The notes beneath the pieces are model-generated. The model was given only the letters and a program-made list of their open reading frames with translations. It made no database searches and was not told the origin of the DNA. A stretch of 48,471 bases of DNA from an uncultured Spartobacteria bacterium (lineage in GTDB: Bacteria > Verrucomicrobiota > Verrucomicrobiia > Chthoniobacterales > JAATET01): assembly GCA_937901895.1 (NCBI GenBank), contig CALGTD010000009.1:1-48471 (forward strand), read 5' to 3'. Below are positions 16,493 to 24,861 of this stretch, piece after piece. A program made the translations under genes and the position numbers. The first letter of the stretch is position 1, and every line of letters starts with the position of its first letter.

Positions 16493-17555
16493 CCGCCAGT
16501 CGTTCCGGCGCGGGGCGGCTGCCGCGCTGCTTGCCTTGATGTTTGCCGGGATGGCGCGCGCCGATTCGTTGTGGAGGGAGTTTGTGAAGACGTTTGTCAC
16601 GTCGGAGGGCCGGGTCGTCGACACCGGCAATGGGCGGATCAGCCACTCCGAGGGGCAGGGATACGGGATGATTCTTGCCGTTGCGCACGGGGATCGCGAC
16701 ACGTTTGAGCGCATCTGGAAGTGGACGCGCTCGAATCTGCAGGTTCGCAATGATGCGCTTCTCGCCTGGAAGTGGGAGCCACGCGGCCGCAGGGGCGTGG
16801 TGACGGACATGAACAATGCCACCGACGGCGACCTGCTCGTTGCGTGGGCGCTTTTCCGCGCGGCGGCCCGGTGGGAGGTCGAGAGCTTCCGCGAGGAAGG
16901 GCAAAAAATCATCGCCGATGTGTTGAAGCTTGCAGTCGTTCCGAGTGCATTCGGGCCGGTGCTGCTGCCGGGAGTGGAAGGTTTCAAGCGGTCCGACGGG
17001 CTTGTCGTGAACCTTTCCTACTGGGTGTTTCCCGCGTTTCGCGTCTTTGCGAAGGAGGACCGCGACACCGACTGGATGGCGATCGCCGCGAGCGGCAGGC
17101 GATTGCTGGAGGCCGCGAAATTCGGCCGTTGGGGGCTGCCGCCGGAGTGGTTGCTGGTCCGGGAAAACGGAGTGGCGCTGCCGGGCGATTTTCCTCCGGA
17201 GTTTGGATACAACGCCATCCGGATTCCCATGCATCTCGTGTGGGATGCCGTGACTGCCGGTGGGAACTTCGCCAGCTACCGGGAGTATGCGAGTTCCTTT
17301 CCCACGATCGAGGAGGTGAAAGCGACGGTCAACCTCGTGACGAACCTCCCGGGCAACGATCCCGTGCTGCCCGGAATGGCGGGCATTTATCGCCTGATCG
17401 GGCGCAGTGGTCCGGCGGGCGCCTCCGCCCCGACGGGGGCCGGCGACCTTTCCAATCAATCCTATTTTTCCGCCGCGCTCACGCTGCTTGGCCGGCTTGC
17501 CTGGGAGGAGGGCGCAGCATCCGCCGCCGAAGCCGAGAAAGGAACTCATCCATGA
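16479..17555 (+). CDS. bcsZ: Periplasmic endoglucanase BcsZ (glycoside hydrolase family 8)
   Basis: A 358-residue GH8 cellulase, close to E. coli BcsZ (368). A signal peptide ends at about MARADSLW. The GH8 general acid is E58 in SHSEGQGYGMIL; the NNATDGDLLVAWAL block, LSYWVFPAF and GYNAIRIPMHLVW are also typical of the family. It trims or edits cellulose during export. The chosen start ATG 16479 overlaps the bcsB end by 14 bases; TTG 16473 is an alternative. The stop overlaps the next ATG by ATGA, so all four bcs genes are translationally linked. Confidence 0.9.
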   Translation: MSRVDRQSFRRGAAAALLALMFAGMARADSLWREFVKTFVTSEGRVVDTGNGRISHSEGQGYGMILAVAHGDRDTFERIWKWTRSNLQVRNDALLAWKWEPRGRRGVVTDMNNATDGDLLVAWALFRAAARWEVESFREEGQKIIADVLKLAVVPSAFGPVLLPGVEGFKRSDGLVVNLSYWVFPAFRVFAKEDRDTDWMAIAASGRRLLEAAKFGRWGLPPEWLLVRENGVALPGDFPPEFGYNAIRIPMHLVWDAVTAGGNFASYREYASSFPTIEEVKATVNLVTNLPGNDPVLPGMAGIYRLIGRSGPAGASAPTGAGDLSNQSYFSAALTLLGRLAWEEGAASAAEAEKGTHP

Positions 17556-19885
17556 AGACTCGCATCGAATGGCCGACCGGCCGATGGACCCATTCCGGAT
17601 GCCTTGTGCTGGCCGTCGTGCTGTGCGCAGGGGCCAACGCCCGGGCGCAGGACCCGGAAGTTCCGATGTATCCGCCATCCGATGTGCGCGGCATTCCGTC
17701 GCCATCCCCGTCCGTTCCGCGTCCTTCGGTGTTGTTGCAACCGTCGGTCCCGCCGCCGGGTGCGGGGACCTACACCCCGCCGGCGCCGACTCCGGCTCCC
17801 GGTCCCCCCCAGGCATCGGGTGGCAGACCGTCTTTTGTTCCTGCTCCGGCCCAATCCTATCCCGGGTATCCCGCGCCGCAGGCGGGATCGGCTGCCGCGA
17901 CTCCGCAACCCCAGACAATCGTGCAGACGATCGTGGTGCCGGTGCCCGAGGGCGTTTCAGCGCCTCCTGTGACAGCCACCCCGTCCCCGGCTCCCGCCAC
18001 GCAGCCTGAGCGCTATGTTGGATCACCCGCCATCGTTTTCGACGGAGAGGAGAACGAGCATTCCCGGCCCGAAGCGTCGGTCGTCCCGCCGCCCGATCCG
18101 GCGCAGCTCCTTCAGTGGAAGGACTACGAGGCCCTTCTCCCGATTATCGAATCCGAACGCAACAGCCCGCTCGCGTCCGCCGTCGGCTGGTCGCTTTACA
18201 ACGACAATCACATCGAGAGCGCAAAGCAGTATTTTCTCGCGGCGCTCGGATATTCCGAGACGAACTACGAAGCCGCCTATGGCCTCGCGCTCTGCCTCAT
18301 GCGGCAGAATCAATACGAGCAGGCCGAGCAGGTTGCGCGCTGGAGGCTGGCCGAGTATCCGCAAATGGCGAGCGTCCTCGGCGACATCGACAACGCCCGC
18401 GCGGTGCAGGCCTACGAGCGCGGGGATTACTCGCGCACGATTTCCCTCTACGAGCAGGTGAAGCGCTACCGCCCGCTCAGCCGCAACGAGCAGATTGTTC
18501 TCGCGTGGTGCTATTTCCACCAGCGCGACGAGGCGCGAGCGACGGCGGAGTTCGAACGGCTCTACCGCGAACAGCCGGACTCCTATTCCGCACAGGGCCT
18601 CTATGCCAGCCTCGCACGGCAGAAGAAGTGGTCCGAACTGGAAACCCTGGCCCGCACCGTCGGCGGACCCATTGAACCCCTCTACCAACGCTACGTTGGC
18701 CAGCGTTACTACGAGGCCGGGCTTTACGCGAACGCCCTCAGGACCCTGCCGCCGAATTTCAAGGAAAGCCACGGACTGGAGGGCTACACGTCGGACAGCG
18801 CGCATCTGCTCGCCTTTGGTCGTCACCGCAGCGGGGATTCCGGTCTCTCCCGGCTCACCGAGTTTCGCGGATTGATTGGCGGCTCGATGTGGATCTGGGA
18901 CACGAGCAAGTTCACCTTCAACGTGTCGATGATCTCGCTGTTTGCAGGCAGTCTGCCGGACAACGCGGATGTCGGCACCGTGCCGTTCCGCGGCTCGACC
19001 CGCTACCGCCACACGCCGATCACCAGCTACGACGCGCTGTTCGACTTTCGCCTCGCGTGGGAGACCGAGGGATTCTACAGCCCGTTTGCGTCGATCGGAA
19101 TCACACCCGCCGGCGCAATCGTTTCGCCGACCGTCATTGGAAACCTGGGCGTGAAGGGCGTCCAGGACTGGGGCGTCTGGGCGATCGAGGTTTTCCGCGA
19201 TCCGAAAAAGGAATCGATTCTCAGCTACGTGGGAATTCGCGATCCCTACACCGGCAAGGCGTGGGGACGCGTGGTGGAAAACGGTGCGCGCGCCAGCGTG
19301 TATGTTCCGTTCCGCGAGAACTGGGCGGTCTCCGGCACGATCCTCGGCGGATTCCTCGAAGGCGAGAACGTCGAGTCCAACGGCCACTTTCTCGTGAACG
19401 GCAACCTCGCCTACGATTTCAAGAATCCGAATTTCGAATACCTCACCCTCGGACCATCGATCACTTACGAGGGCTATTCCGAAAACCTCTCGTATTTCAC
19501 CTACGGACAGGGAGGCTACTTTTCGCCGCAATACTGGCTGCGCGGCACGGTGGGCAGCCAGTTCCAGACGCATCAAGGGCGGCGGTTCCTCGTTCGCGGA
19601 TCCGCGGCGGTGGGCGTGCAGACCTACAACCAGCAGGAGACGCCGTTCTTCCCGCTCAGTGACAGCCGGGAAACCTTCAGCCAGACGCAGGACACGACCT
19701 ACACCGCCTATGTGGATGTTTCCGGCGCGGTGATGTTGAGCGAGTACTTCCTCCTCGGCGGACAGGCGCTCTTCAATCGCACCGGCGACTACACCGAGGG
19801 TTGGGCCGGACTTTACCTGCGGTGCTTCTTCGAGCGCCGGCAGGGGATTTTTGCGACGGATTTTCTGGAGTTTACGCGGTTCTGA
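17552..19885 (+). CDS. bcsC: Cellulose export outer-membrane protein, reduced BcsC
   Basis: A 777-residue BcsC-like protein, much shorter than E. coli BcsC (about 1157). A signal peptide (ending ANARAQ) leads into a long Pro/Ser/Ala-rich region (about 38-165), a compact set of TPR-like helices (about 181-395, for example ESAKQYFLAALGYSETNYEA and NQYEQAEQVARWRLAEYP), and a C-terminal beta-barrel (about 425-777, with repeated aromatic strands and a terminal RF) corresponding to the BCSC_C domain. It should form the outer-membrane exit pore with few TPRs in the periplasm. Last gene of the bcs operon; the next gene is 145 bp away. Only the barrel and the position support the symbol strongly. Confidence 0.82.
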   Translation: MKTRIEWPTGRWTHSGCLVLAVVLCAGANARAQDPEVPMYPPSDVRGIPSPSPSVPRPSVLLQPSVPPPGAGTYTPPAPTPAPGPPQASGGRPSFVPAPAQSYPGYPAPQAGSAAATPQPQTIVQTIVVPVPEGVSAPPVTATPSPAPATQPERYVGSPAIVFDGEENEHSRPEASVVPPPDPAQLLQWKDYEALLPIIESERNSPLASAVGWSLYNDNHIESAKQYFLAALGYSETNYEAAYGLALCLMRQNQYEQAEQVARWRLAEYPQMASVLGDIDNARAVQAYERGDYSRTISLYEQVKRYRPLSRNEQIVLAWCYFHQRDEARATAEFERLYREQPDSYSAQGLYASLARQKKWSELETLARTVGGPIEPLYQRYVGQRYYEAGLYANALRTLPPNFKESHGLEGYTSDSAHLLAFGRHRSGDSGLSRLTEFRGLIGGSMWIWDTSKFTFNVSMISLFAGSLPDNADVGTVPFRGSTRYRHTPITSYDALFDFRLAWETEGFYSPFASIGITPAGAIVSPTVIGNLGVKGVQDWGVWAIEVFRDPKKESILSYVGIRDPYTGKAWGRVVENGARASVYVPFRENWAVSGTILGGFLEGENVESNGHFLVNGNLAYDFKNPNFEYLTLGPSITYEGYSENLSYFTYGQGGYFSPQYWLRGTVGSQFQTHQGRRFLVRGSAAVGVQTYNQQETPFFPLSDSRETFSQTQDTTYTAYVDVSGAVMLSEYFLLGGQALFNRTGDYTEGWAGLYLRCFFERRQGIFATDFLEFTRF

Positions 19886-20030
19886 GGCGGCGTGTTCCCG
19901 CGGGAGATTCGCACATTCCTGCGCCGGGCAACCGAAAATCGTGCGGTGTTTCCGGTCCGAACTTGACCAAATTCGCGCGCATTCGTCGCGGCGCTGGATT
20001 TTCGAAAGGCGGTCCGTATGATCGGCGCGC

Positions 20031-21632
20031 ATGAAGCACATTTTCGTGACCGGCGGCGTGGTGAGCTCCCTGGGCAAGGGACTGGCCGCCGCGTCCCTCG
20101 GGACGCTCCTTGAGCATCGCGGACTCAAGGTCGTCCTCCAGAAACTTGATCCGTATCTGAACGTCGATCCGGGAACGATGAGCCCGTATCAACACGGCGA
20201 GGTTTACGTGCTGTCCGACGGCGCGGAGACGGACCTCGACCTCGGCCACTACGAGCGATTCACGAACTGCGTGCTTTCGCGAAACAACAACGTCACGAGC
20301 GGCCAGATTTACGAAACCGTGCTCGCGAAGGAGCGGCGCGGCGACTATCTCGGCAAGACCGTGCAGGTGATTCCGCATGTCACCGACGAGATCAAGGCGC
20401 GGATCCGTGCGGTCGGGCAGGAATCCAACGCCGACGTTTGCATTACCGAGATCGGAGGCACCACGGGTGACATCGAAGGCCTGCCGTATCTCGAAGCGAT
20501 CCGCCAGTTCGTGCTCGAGGTCGGTTTTGGAAACTCCCTGCTCATGCACGTCACGCTCGTGCCGTTCATCAAGGCGGCGGGCGAGTTGAAAACGAAGCCC
20601 ACGCAGCAGAGCGTCGCGAAGCTCCGCGAGATCGGTCTGCAGCCGCAGGTGCTCATTTGCCGCACGGAACTGCCTCTCGACGTCGATGTCCGGCAGAAGC
20701 TCTCGCTCTATTGCAACGTCCCGCTCGAGGCCGTCATCGAGGGCCGCGACGTGGAGAATACGATCTACGAAGCCCCTCTCATGTTCCAGGAGGAGGGGCT
20801 CGACGAAATCGTCTGCAAGTATCTCGGCCTCAACACGCCGGAGCCCGACATGTCGGGCTGGATCCGCTACGTCGAGCGGGTCGTGAATCCGAAGAAGCGC
20901 GTCCGCGTCGCCGTCGTCGGCAAATACATCGAGCTTCAGGACGCCTACAAGAGCATCTACGAGTCGCTGACCCACGCGGGAGCCGCGCACGATTGCGGGA
21001 TCGATCTTGTGCTTGTCGATGCGGAGGACCTCGAGACCGAAGGCGCGGAAAAACACCTCGGCGGCGTTGCGGGCGTGCTCGTGCCGGGAGGCTTCGGCGA
21101 CCGCGGTGTCGAAGGAAAGATTGACGCGGCCCGGTTTGCCCGGGAGTCACGGACACCCTATCTCGGACTCTGCCTCGGGATGCAGATCGCGTGCATCGAG
21201 TTTGCGCGGAACGTGTGCGGACTCGAAGGCGCCAACAGCACGGAATTCGACACCGAGTGCAAACATCCGGTCATCTGCATCCTCGAGGAGCAGAAGGACG
21301 TGACCGACAAGGGCGCTTCGATGCGGCTGGGCACCTGCCCGACGCGGATTGCCGAGGGAACGCTCGCGAGGCAGGTCTATGGCCGCGAGGAAATCCTCGA
21401 GCGGCACCGGCATCGTTACGAGTTCAACATGGCCTATCGCGAGCAGATGGAGCGGGCGGGGTTTGTCATTTCCGGCACCTCTCCCACCGGCGAGCTCGTG
21501 GAACTGATCGAACTCAAGGACCATCCGTGGTTCCTCGCGTGCCAGTTCCATCCCGAGTTTCAATCGAAGCCGAACGCGCCGCATCCGCTTTTCAAGGGAT
21601 TCATCGCCGCCTGCCTCGCACACGAGAGCTAG
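20031..21632 (+). CDS. pyrG: CTP synthase
   Basis: A 533-residue glutamine-hydrolysing CTP synthase, standard length. The synthetase domain (1 to about 270) starts MKHIFVTGGVVSSLGKGLAA with its ATP loop and contains ITEIGGTTGDIEG. The class I glutamine amidotransferase domain (about 290-533) has nucleophile C381 in LGLCLGMQIA and the His-Glu pair in CQFHPEFQS. It amidates UTP to CTP, the last step of pyrimidine nucleotide synthesis. The 145 bp upstream hold no clear promoter. Confidence 0.97.
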   Translation: MKHIFVTGGVVSSLGKGLAAASLGTLLEHRGLKVVLQKLDPYLNVDPGTMSPYQHGEVYVLSDGAETDLDLGHYERFTNCVLSRNNNVTSGQIYETVLAKERRGDYLGKTVQVIPHVTDEIKARIRAVGQESNADVCITEIGGTTGDIEGLPYLEAIRQFVLEVGFGNSLLMHVTLVPFIKAAGELKTKPTQQSVAKLREIGLQPQVLICRTELPLDVDVRQKLSLYCNVPLEAVIEGRDVENTIYEAPLMFQEEGLDEIVCKYLGLNTPEPDMSGWIRYVERVVNPKKRVRVAVVGKYIELQDAYKSIYESLTHAGAAHDCGIDLVLVDAEDLETEGAEKHLGGVAGVLVPGGFGDRGVEGKIDAARFARESRTPYLGLCLGMQIACIEFARNVCGLEGANSTEFDTECKHPVICILEEQKDVTDKGASMRLGTCPTRIAEGTLARQVYGREEILERHRHRYEFNMAYREQMERAGFVISGTSPTGELVELIELKDHPWFLACQFHPEFQSKPNAPHPLFKGFIAACLAHES

Positions 21633-21752
21633 GACTGCGGACGGGGAGGGCGAGGCTCCTGCCGGGCCGACGTTTTGTCATCGACTCGAGCTGCCCGCCC
21701 CATCCGCCCAAAATAGAAAGCCTCCAGAAGGACATTGATTTTCACCGTTGTG

Positions 21753-21775
21753 GGGGTCAGGGTTTCCCTGGCCTC
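21753..21775 (+). promoter_or_regulatory. Hairpin in the leader of the transaldolase gene
   Basis: GGTCAGGG-TTT-CCCTGGCC (21755-21773) forms an eight-pair stem with a three-base loop, extendable by two pairs. It ends 23 bases before the tal ATG and just upstream of an AGGAGA Shine-Dalgarno. It could be a terminator for pyrG (a short TCTAAATT follows) or a stabilising 5' structure. Confidence 0.35.
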
Positions 21776-21798
21776 TAAATTCATCCAGGAGATTCGCC

Positions 21799-22779
21799 AT
21801 GAGCCAGACCGCCGCCTCCATTTCGCAACTCGACAGCCTCAAGGAATTCACGACCGTTGTCGCCGACACCGGTGACTTTGCATCGATCAAGAAGTTCACG
21901 CCGCAGGACGCGACGACGAATCCGACCCTGATCTACAAGGCCGTCCAACTCGACGAATACAAGCCGCTCCTCGAGAAGGCGATCGCTGAGAACAAGAGCT
22001 CCGCCCTGACCGGTCCCGCATTGATCAAGAAGATCGTCGACGACCTGCTGATTCTGTTTGGCCGCGAGATCCTGAACATCGTGCCCGGCCGCGTTTCCAC
22101 CGAGGTGGATGCCCGCATTTCCTTCGACACCGAGGCCACCGTGCAGAAGGCGCGCTACCTCATCGGCCTTTACGAGAAGGCCGGCGTGCCGCGCGAGCGC
22201 ATCCTCATCAAGATCGCCTCGACCTGGGAGGGTGCGAAGGCCGCCGAGATCGTTCAGAAGGAAGGCATCAACTGCAACCTCACGCTCATGTTCTCGCTCG
22301 CCCAGGCCATTGCCTGCGCCGAGGCGGGAGCCCGGCTCATCTCGCCGTTCGTCGGCCGCATCTACGACTACTACAAGGCGACGACCGGCAAGGAATTCCA
22401 TGGTGCCGAGGACCCCGGCGTGCAGTCGGTGAACCGCATCTACAATTACTACAAGAAGTTCGGCTACGAGACGCAGGTCATGGGCGCCAGCTTCCGGAAC
22501 ACCGGCCAGATCCTCGAACTCGCCGGTTGCGATCTGCTTACGATCAGCCCCGAATTGCTGGAGGAACTCCAGAAGGCCGAGGGGCCGATCCAGCGAAAAC
22601 TCGATCCTGCCGGCGCGAAGGATCTCGCGATCGAGAAGGTCGATCTCGACGAGAAGACGTTCCGCTGGATGCTCAACGAGGACGCGATGGCGACCGACAA
22701 GCTCGCGGACGGCATCCGCAAGTTTGCCGCCGACATCGTGAAACTCGAAAAGATCATCGCCGGCGCCCTCGCGGCCTGA
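21799..22779 (+). CDS. tal: Transaldolase
   Basis: A 326-residue transaldolase of the TalB class. It transfers a dihydroxyacetone unit between sugar phosphates in the non-oxidative pentose phosphate pathway. The Schiff-base lysine is K138 in RILIKIASTWEG, matching K132 of E. coli TalB; DATTNPTLIYKA and NRIYNYYKKFGYETQVMGAS are family landmarks. ATG 21799 has an AGGAGA ten bases upstream and is preferred to a TTG further upstream (21748). The following secreted-protein gene begins four bases after the stop, so the two are probably co-transcribed. Confidence 0.95.
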   Translation: MSQTAASISQLDSLKEFTTVVADTGDFASIKKFTPQDATTNPTLIYKAVQLDEYKPLLEKAIAENKSSALTGPALIKKIVDDLLILFGREILNIVPGRVSTEVDARISFDTEATVQKARYLIGLYEKAGVPRERILIKIASTWEGAKAAEIVQKEGINCNLTLMFSLAQAIACAEAGARLISPFVGRIYDYYKATTGKEFHGAEDPGVQSVNRIYNYYKKFGYETQVMGASFRNTGQILELAGCDLLTISPELLEELQKAEGPIQRKLDPAGAKDLAIEKVDLDEKTFRWMLNEDAMATDKLADGIRKFAADIVKLEKIIAGALAA

Positions 22780-22783
22780 GTTT

Positions 22784-23425
22784 ATGAAAACGATTCCCCG
22801 CCTCCTCGCTTCGCTCGCGGTCGTCTGCGCGATGTCCACCGCATTCGCGGCATCGAAACCCGTCCCGCCCCTGCCGGACACGGTGCCCGGGTCGGACACC
22901 CTGCTGCTCGGCATTCACACCGTCCGCAAGGAACTCGGTGTAACCTCGCTCCAAGGGGCGCTGCTCGACTCGATTCGCAAGGAATACCGCGAGGAGGCCC
23001 GCAAGGTCGTTGCCAGGGCTGGCGACACCGTGGAATCGAAAAAGGCGGCCCAGCTCAAGCTCGACGCCCTCACGGACAGCTTCGACAAGCGCTCGCTCAG
23101 CGTGCTGAACACGAAGCAGCGCCAGCGTCTGGCCGAGATCGAGCACCAGATGCTCGGCGGCTACATGCTTCTGTCGCCGGCCGTGCAGCGAGAACTCAAT
23201 CTCACGTCGAAGCAGAAGGACAAGCTCGCGGTCATCTACCACAAGGGCCGGGCCTATGTTTCCAAGGTGAACCGCTGGTTCGAGGAAGGCAGCGTGAGCT
23301 ACAACGAGCGCCTGCTTTATCTGCGTGAAGATCGTCTCGACCGTGCGGAAGACATGCTCGATGTGCTCACGAAGGAGCAGCGGGAGAAATTCGAGAAACT
23401 CGGCGGCTCCAAGTTCATCGGGTAG
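22784..23425 (+). CDS. Secreted LTxxQ-like hypothetical protein
   Basis: A 213-residue protein with a clear signal peptide (SLAVVCAMSTAFA, cleavage near residue 23). The mature part is alpha-helical and highly charged, with repeated motifs resembling the LTxxQ signature of CpxP/Spy-type periplasmic proteins (VLNTKQRQRLAEIE, LNLTSKQKDKLAVI, VLTKEQREKFEKLGG). That family includes periplasmic chaperones and metal-responsive regulators; the assignment here is by motif only. It follows tal by four bases and seems to share its transcript, which has no obvious functional reason. Confidence 0.75.
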   Translation: MKTIPRLLASLAVVCAMSTAFAASKPVPPLPDTVPGSDTLLLGIHTVRKELGVTSLQGALLDSIRKEYREEARKVVARAGDTVESKKAAQLKLDALTDSFDKRSLSVLNTKQRQRLAEIEHQMLGGYMLLSPAVQRELNLTSKQKDKLAVIYHKGRAYVSKVNRWFEEGSVSYNERLLYLREDRLDRAEDMLDVLTKEQREKFEKLGGSKFIG

Positions 23426-23538
23426 CCGGTTTCCCCGCCAATCGGACCGGAAAAACGGCGTATATTTCATTCGGAGGCGCATAAATTTTTCGTTGCGCCG
23501 GGGCGGAAGGCGCGTAGGGTCCCGCTCCTTTCATCCGA

Positions 23539-24039
23539 ATGAGTAAACGCAACTATTTGGCAATAATAGCCATAATCCTGTTCTGCCAGGGCTCCGTGAT
23601 TGCATCGCCGGGACGAACGATGCAGCCGGTTTCCGGTCCGCGCATCGAGAACGTTCGCACGACCGCCTATTCCTCCGGTCCGTCGCACAATGGTCCCTAC
23701 GGTGCGAAGACCGCGATCGGCTCGCGCTTGAAGTCGGGTCCGGTGGCCACGGCCGCGGCAGACTGGTCGAAGTATCCGGTCGGCACCCGTTTCCGGGTCG
23801 TTGAGACCGGGCAGGAATACATCGTGGAGGACTACGGCAGCGCCCTTGTCGGCACGGGGACGCTCGATCTTTACAAGCCCAGCGAGTCGCAGGTGAGCAA
23901 GTGGGGCGTGCGTCGCGTCACGATCGAGATCATCGAGTGGGGCTCGGCTGAGAAGAGCCTGAAAATCCTGCAGGGTCGCGGAAAAATGCGTCACATCCGC
24001 GAGATGGTGAAATCGCTCACCGAACAGATTTCGACCTGA
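23539..24039 (+). CDS. Secreted 3D-domain (double-psi beta-barrel) protein
   Basis: A 166-residue protein with an N-terminal signal or anchor segment (YLAIIAIILFCQGSVIAS). The mature part resembles the 3D domain, named for three conserved aspartates, found in lytic transglycosylase MltA and in YabE/YuiC-type cell-wall proteins: TTAYSSGPSHNGPYGAKTA, then AADWSKYPVGTRFRV, IVEDYGSAL and GTLDLYKPS carry the Asp residues. A role in peptidoglycan turnover is plausible. The substrate is unknown and the protein lacks the additional domains of MltA. A GCGCC/GGCGC inverted repeat lies 25-45 bases upstream. Confidence 0.75.
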   Translation: MSKRNYLAIIAIILFCQGSVIASPGRTMQPVSGPRIENVRTTAYSSGPSHNGPYGAKTAIGSRLKSGPVATAAADWSKYPVGTRFRVVETGQEYIVEDYGSALVGTGTLDLYKPSESQVSKWGVRRVTIEIIEWGSAEKSLKILQGRGKMRHIREMVKSLTEQIST

Positions 24040-24103
24040 GGAACTGCCGCGTGCAGCGGTCCCGGCGTTGACAACGACGCCTTGCGCGGGTAGGGAGCGG
24101 GAC

Positions 24104-24430
24104 ATGGTCGCGGTCCTCCGCAGTCGAATTTTCGGGCTCCTTTGCCTGTTTGCGCTTGGAATGCTCTTCGTGCATTCGGCGCAGGCGGTGTGGTTTTCGG
24201 AAAAGACCGTGGCCTGCGAGTCCGTGTCCGGACACTCCCATCATGAACCCGAGGGGGACTGTTCCTCCACTCCGGGTTGCTGCCACGGGCACTGTCCGAC
24301 GGTCTACGTCGAGTTTGCTCCGGTGGTCCGTGTGGTCGCGCATGCGGTTCACGGGATGATTCACGTTTTTGAAGAGACCGCGCCCGACGCTCCTGCGCGG
24401 GAGATCGATCTGCCACCCCAATTGTCCTGA
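24104..24430 (+). CDS. Small secreted Cys/His-rich protein, first gene of metal-efflux operon
   Basis: A 108-residue protein. A signal peptide (FGLLCLFALGMLFVHSAQA, cleavage near residue 26) precedes a short mature chain holding a dense metal-ligand cluster: CESVSGHSHHEPEGDC then GCCHGHCPTV, i.e. five Cys and at least four His within about 30 residues. Two further His lie in VVAHAVHGMIHVF. Such a protein would bind soft metal ions in the periplasm. It precedes the efflux genes in the same direction. ATG 24104 has AGGGAG just upstream and starts close to the signal peptide; an in-frame TTG at 24068 is an alternative. I know no named family for it. Confidence 0.7.
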   Translation: MVAVLRSRIFGLLCLFALGMLFVHSAQAVWFSEKTVACESVSGHSHHEPEGDCSSTPGCCHGHCPTVYVEFAPVVRVVAHAVHGMIHVFEETAPDAPAREIDLPPQLS

Positions 24431-24435
24431 GTCGC

Positions 24436-24481
24436 CGCGGGCGGAGCCTGCCCGCGTTCCGGCCCCTCTGTTTTCCGGGGC
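24436..24481 (+). promoter_or_regulatory. Two consecutive hairpins between first and second efflux-operon genes
   Basis: CGCGGGC/GCCCGCG (24436-24442 with 24450-24456, seven perfect pairs, 7-base loop) is followed by GCCCC/GGGGC (24462-24466 with 24477-24481). They lie in the 101-bp gap after the Cys/His-rich gene. No clean T-run follows, so they may act as partial terminator, attenuator or RNA-processing site that sets different expression of the first gene and the pump genes. Confidence 0.4.
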
Positions 24482-24531
24482 TTCCTTACGTTCATCCGGC
24501 CGTCTGTGCCGGCATCCTTCGACTCAGGTCC

Positions 24532-24861
24532 ATGCTCAAATTCCTTTCCATTTTTCTGGCTTCTTTCACGGGGCTCCTTGCCGCTCCGGCGGATGGACCG
24601 TCCCTGGCTTCGGACATTCATTTCCGCGACACGCGCTCCGGCGCAGTCCTTGAGGGCACGATGGTCCTGCCGCGCGGCCTGACGCCGACCGTGGCCGCTC
24701 ATATTGATGTCATTGGAGACGATGGAGGCGTGGTGACGTCCCGTCCGTTTCCTGTCACCCATCCGAGGATCGCCGGCTCCCGTCGGTTCCGCTTTGCGAT
24801 CGAGCTGCCCGCCGGTTTTGTCCCCGTGAAGCTCGTCCTGCACCACGGAGTGCATCCATGA
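24532..24861 (+). CDS. Small secreted protein of the efflux operon
   Basis: A 109-residue protein with a signal peptide (FLSIFLASFTGLLAAPA). The mature part alternates hydrophobic and polar residues (HFRDTRSGAVLEGTMVLP, SRRFRFAIELPAGFVPVKL) and looks like a single beta-sandwich domain. It ends HHGVHP. The stop overlaps the TolC-family start by ATGA, tying it to the efflux operon. It could be an accessory factor of the pump, but no family is recognised and the function is unknown. Confidence 0.7.
   Translation: MLKFLSIFLASFTGLLAAPADGPSLASDIHFRDTRSGAVLEGTMVLPRGLTPTVAAHIDVIGDDGGVVTSRPFPVTHPRIAGSRRFRFAIELPAGFVPVKLVLHHGVHP

Noticed and set aside
16772..17551. Long N-terminal extension of the bcsC frame
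   Set aside because: It overlaps bcsZ, which has a proven GH8 pattern; the signal peptide begins at ATG 17552.
19886..20030. Promoter of pyrG (TTGACC or TATGAT)
   Set aside because: Neither hexamer has a partner at acceptable spacing.
24068..24096. TTGACA with 17-bp spacing as promoter of the metal-efflux operon
   Set aside because: The -10 position reads TAGGGA, two of six matches, and overlaps the ribosome-binding region of ATG 24104.
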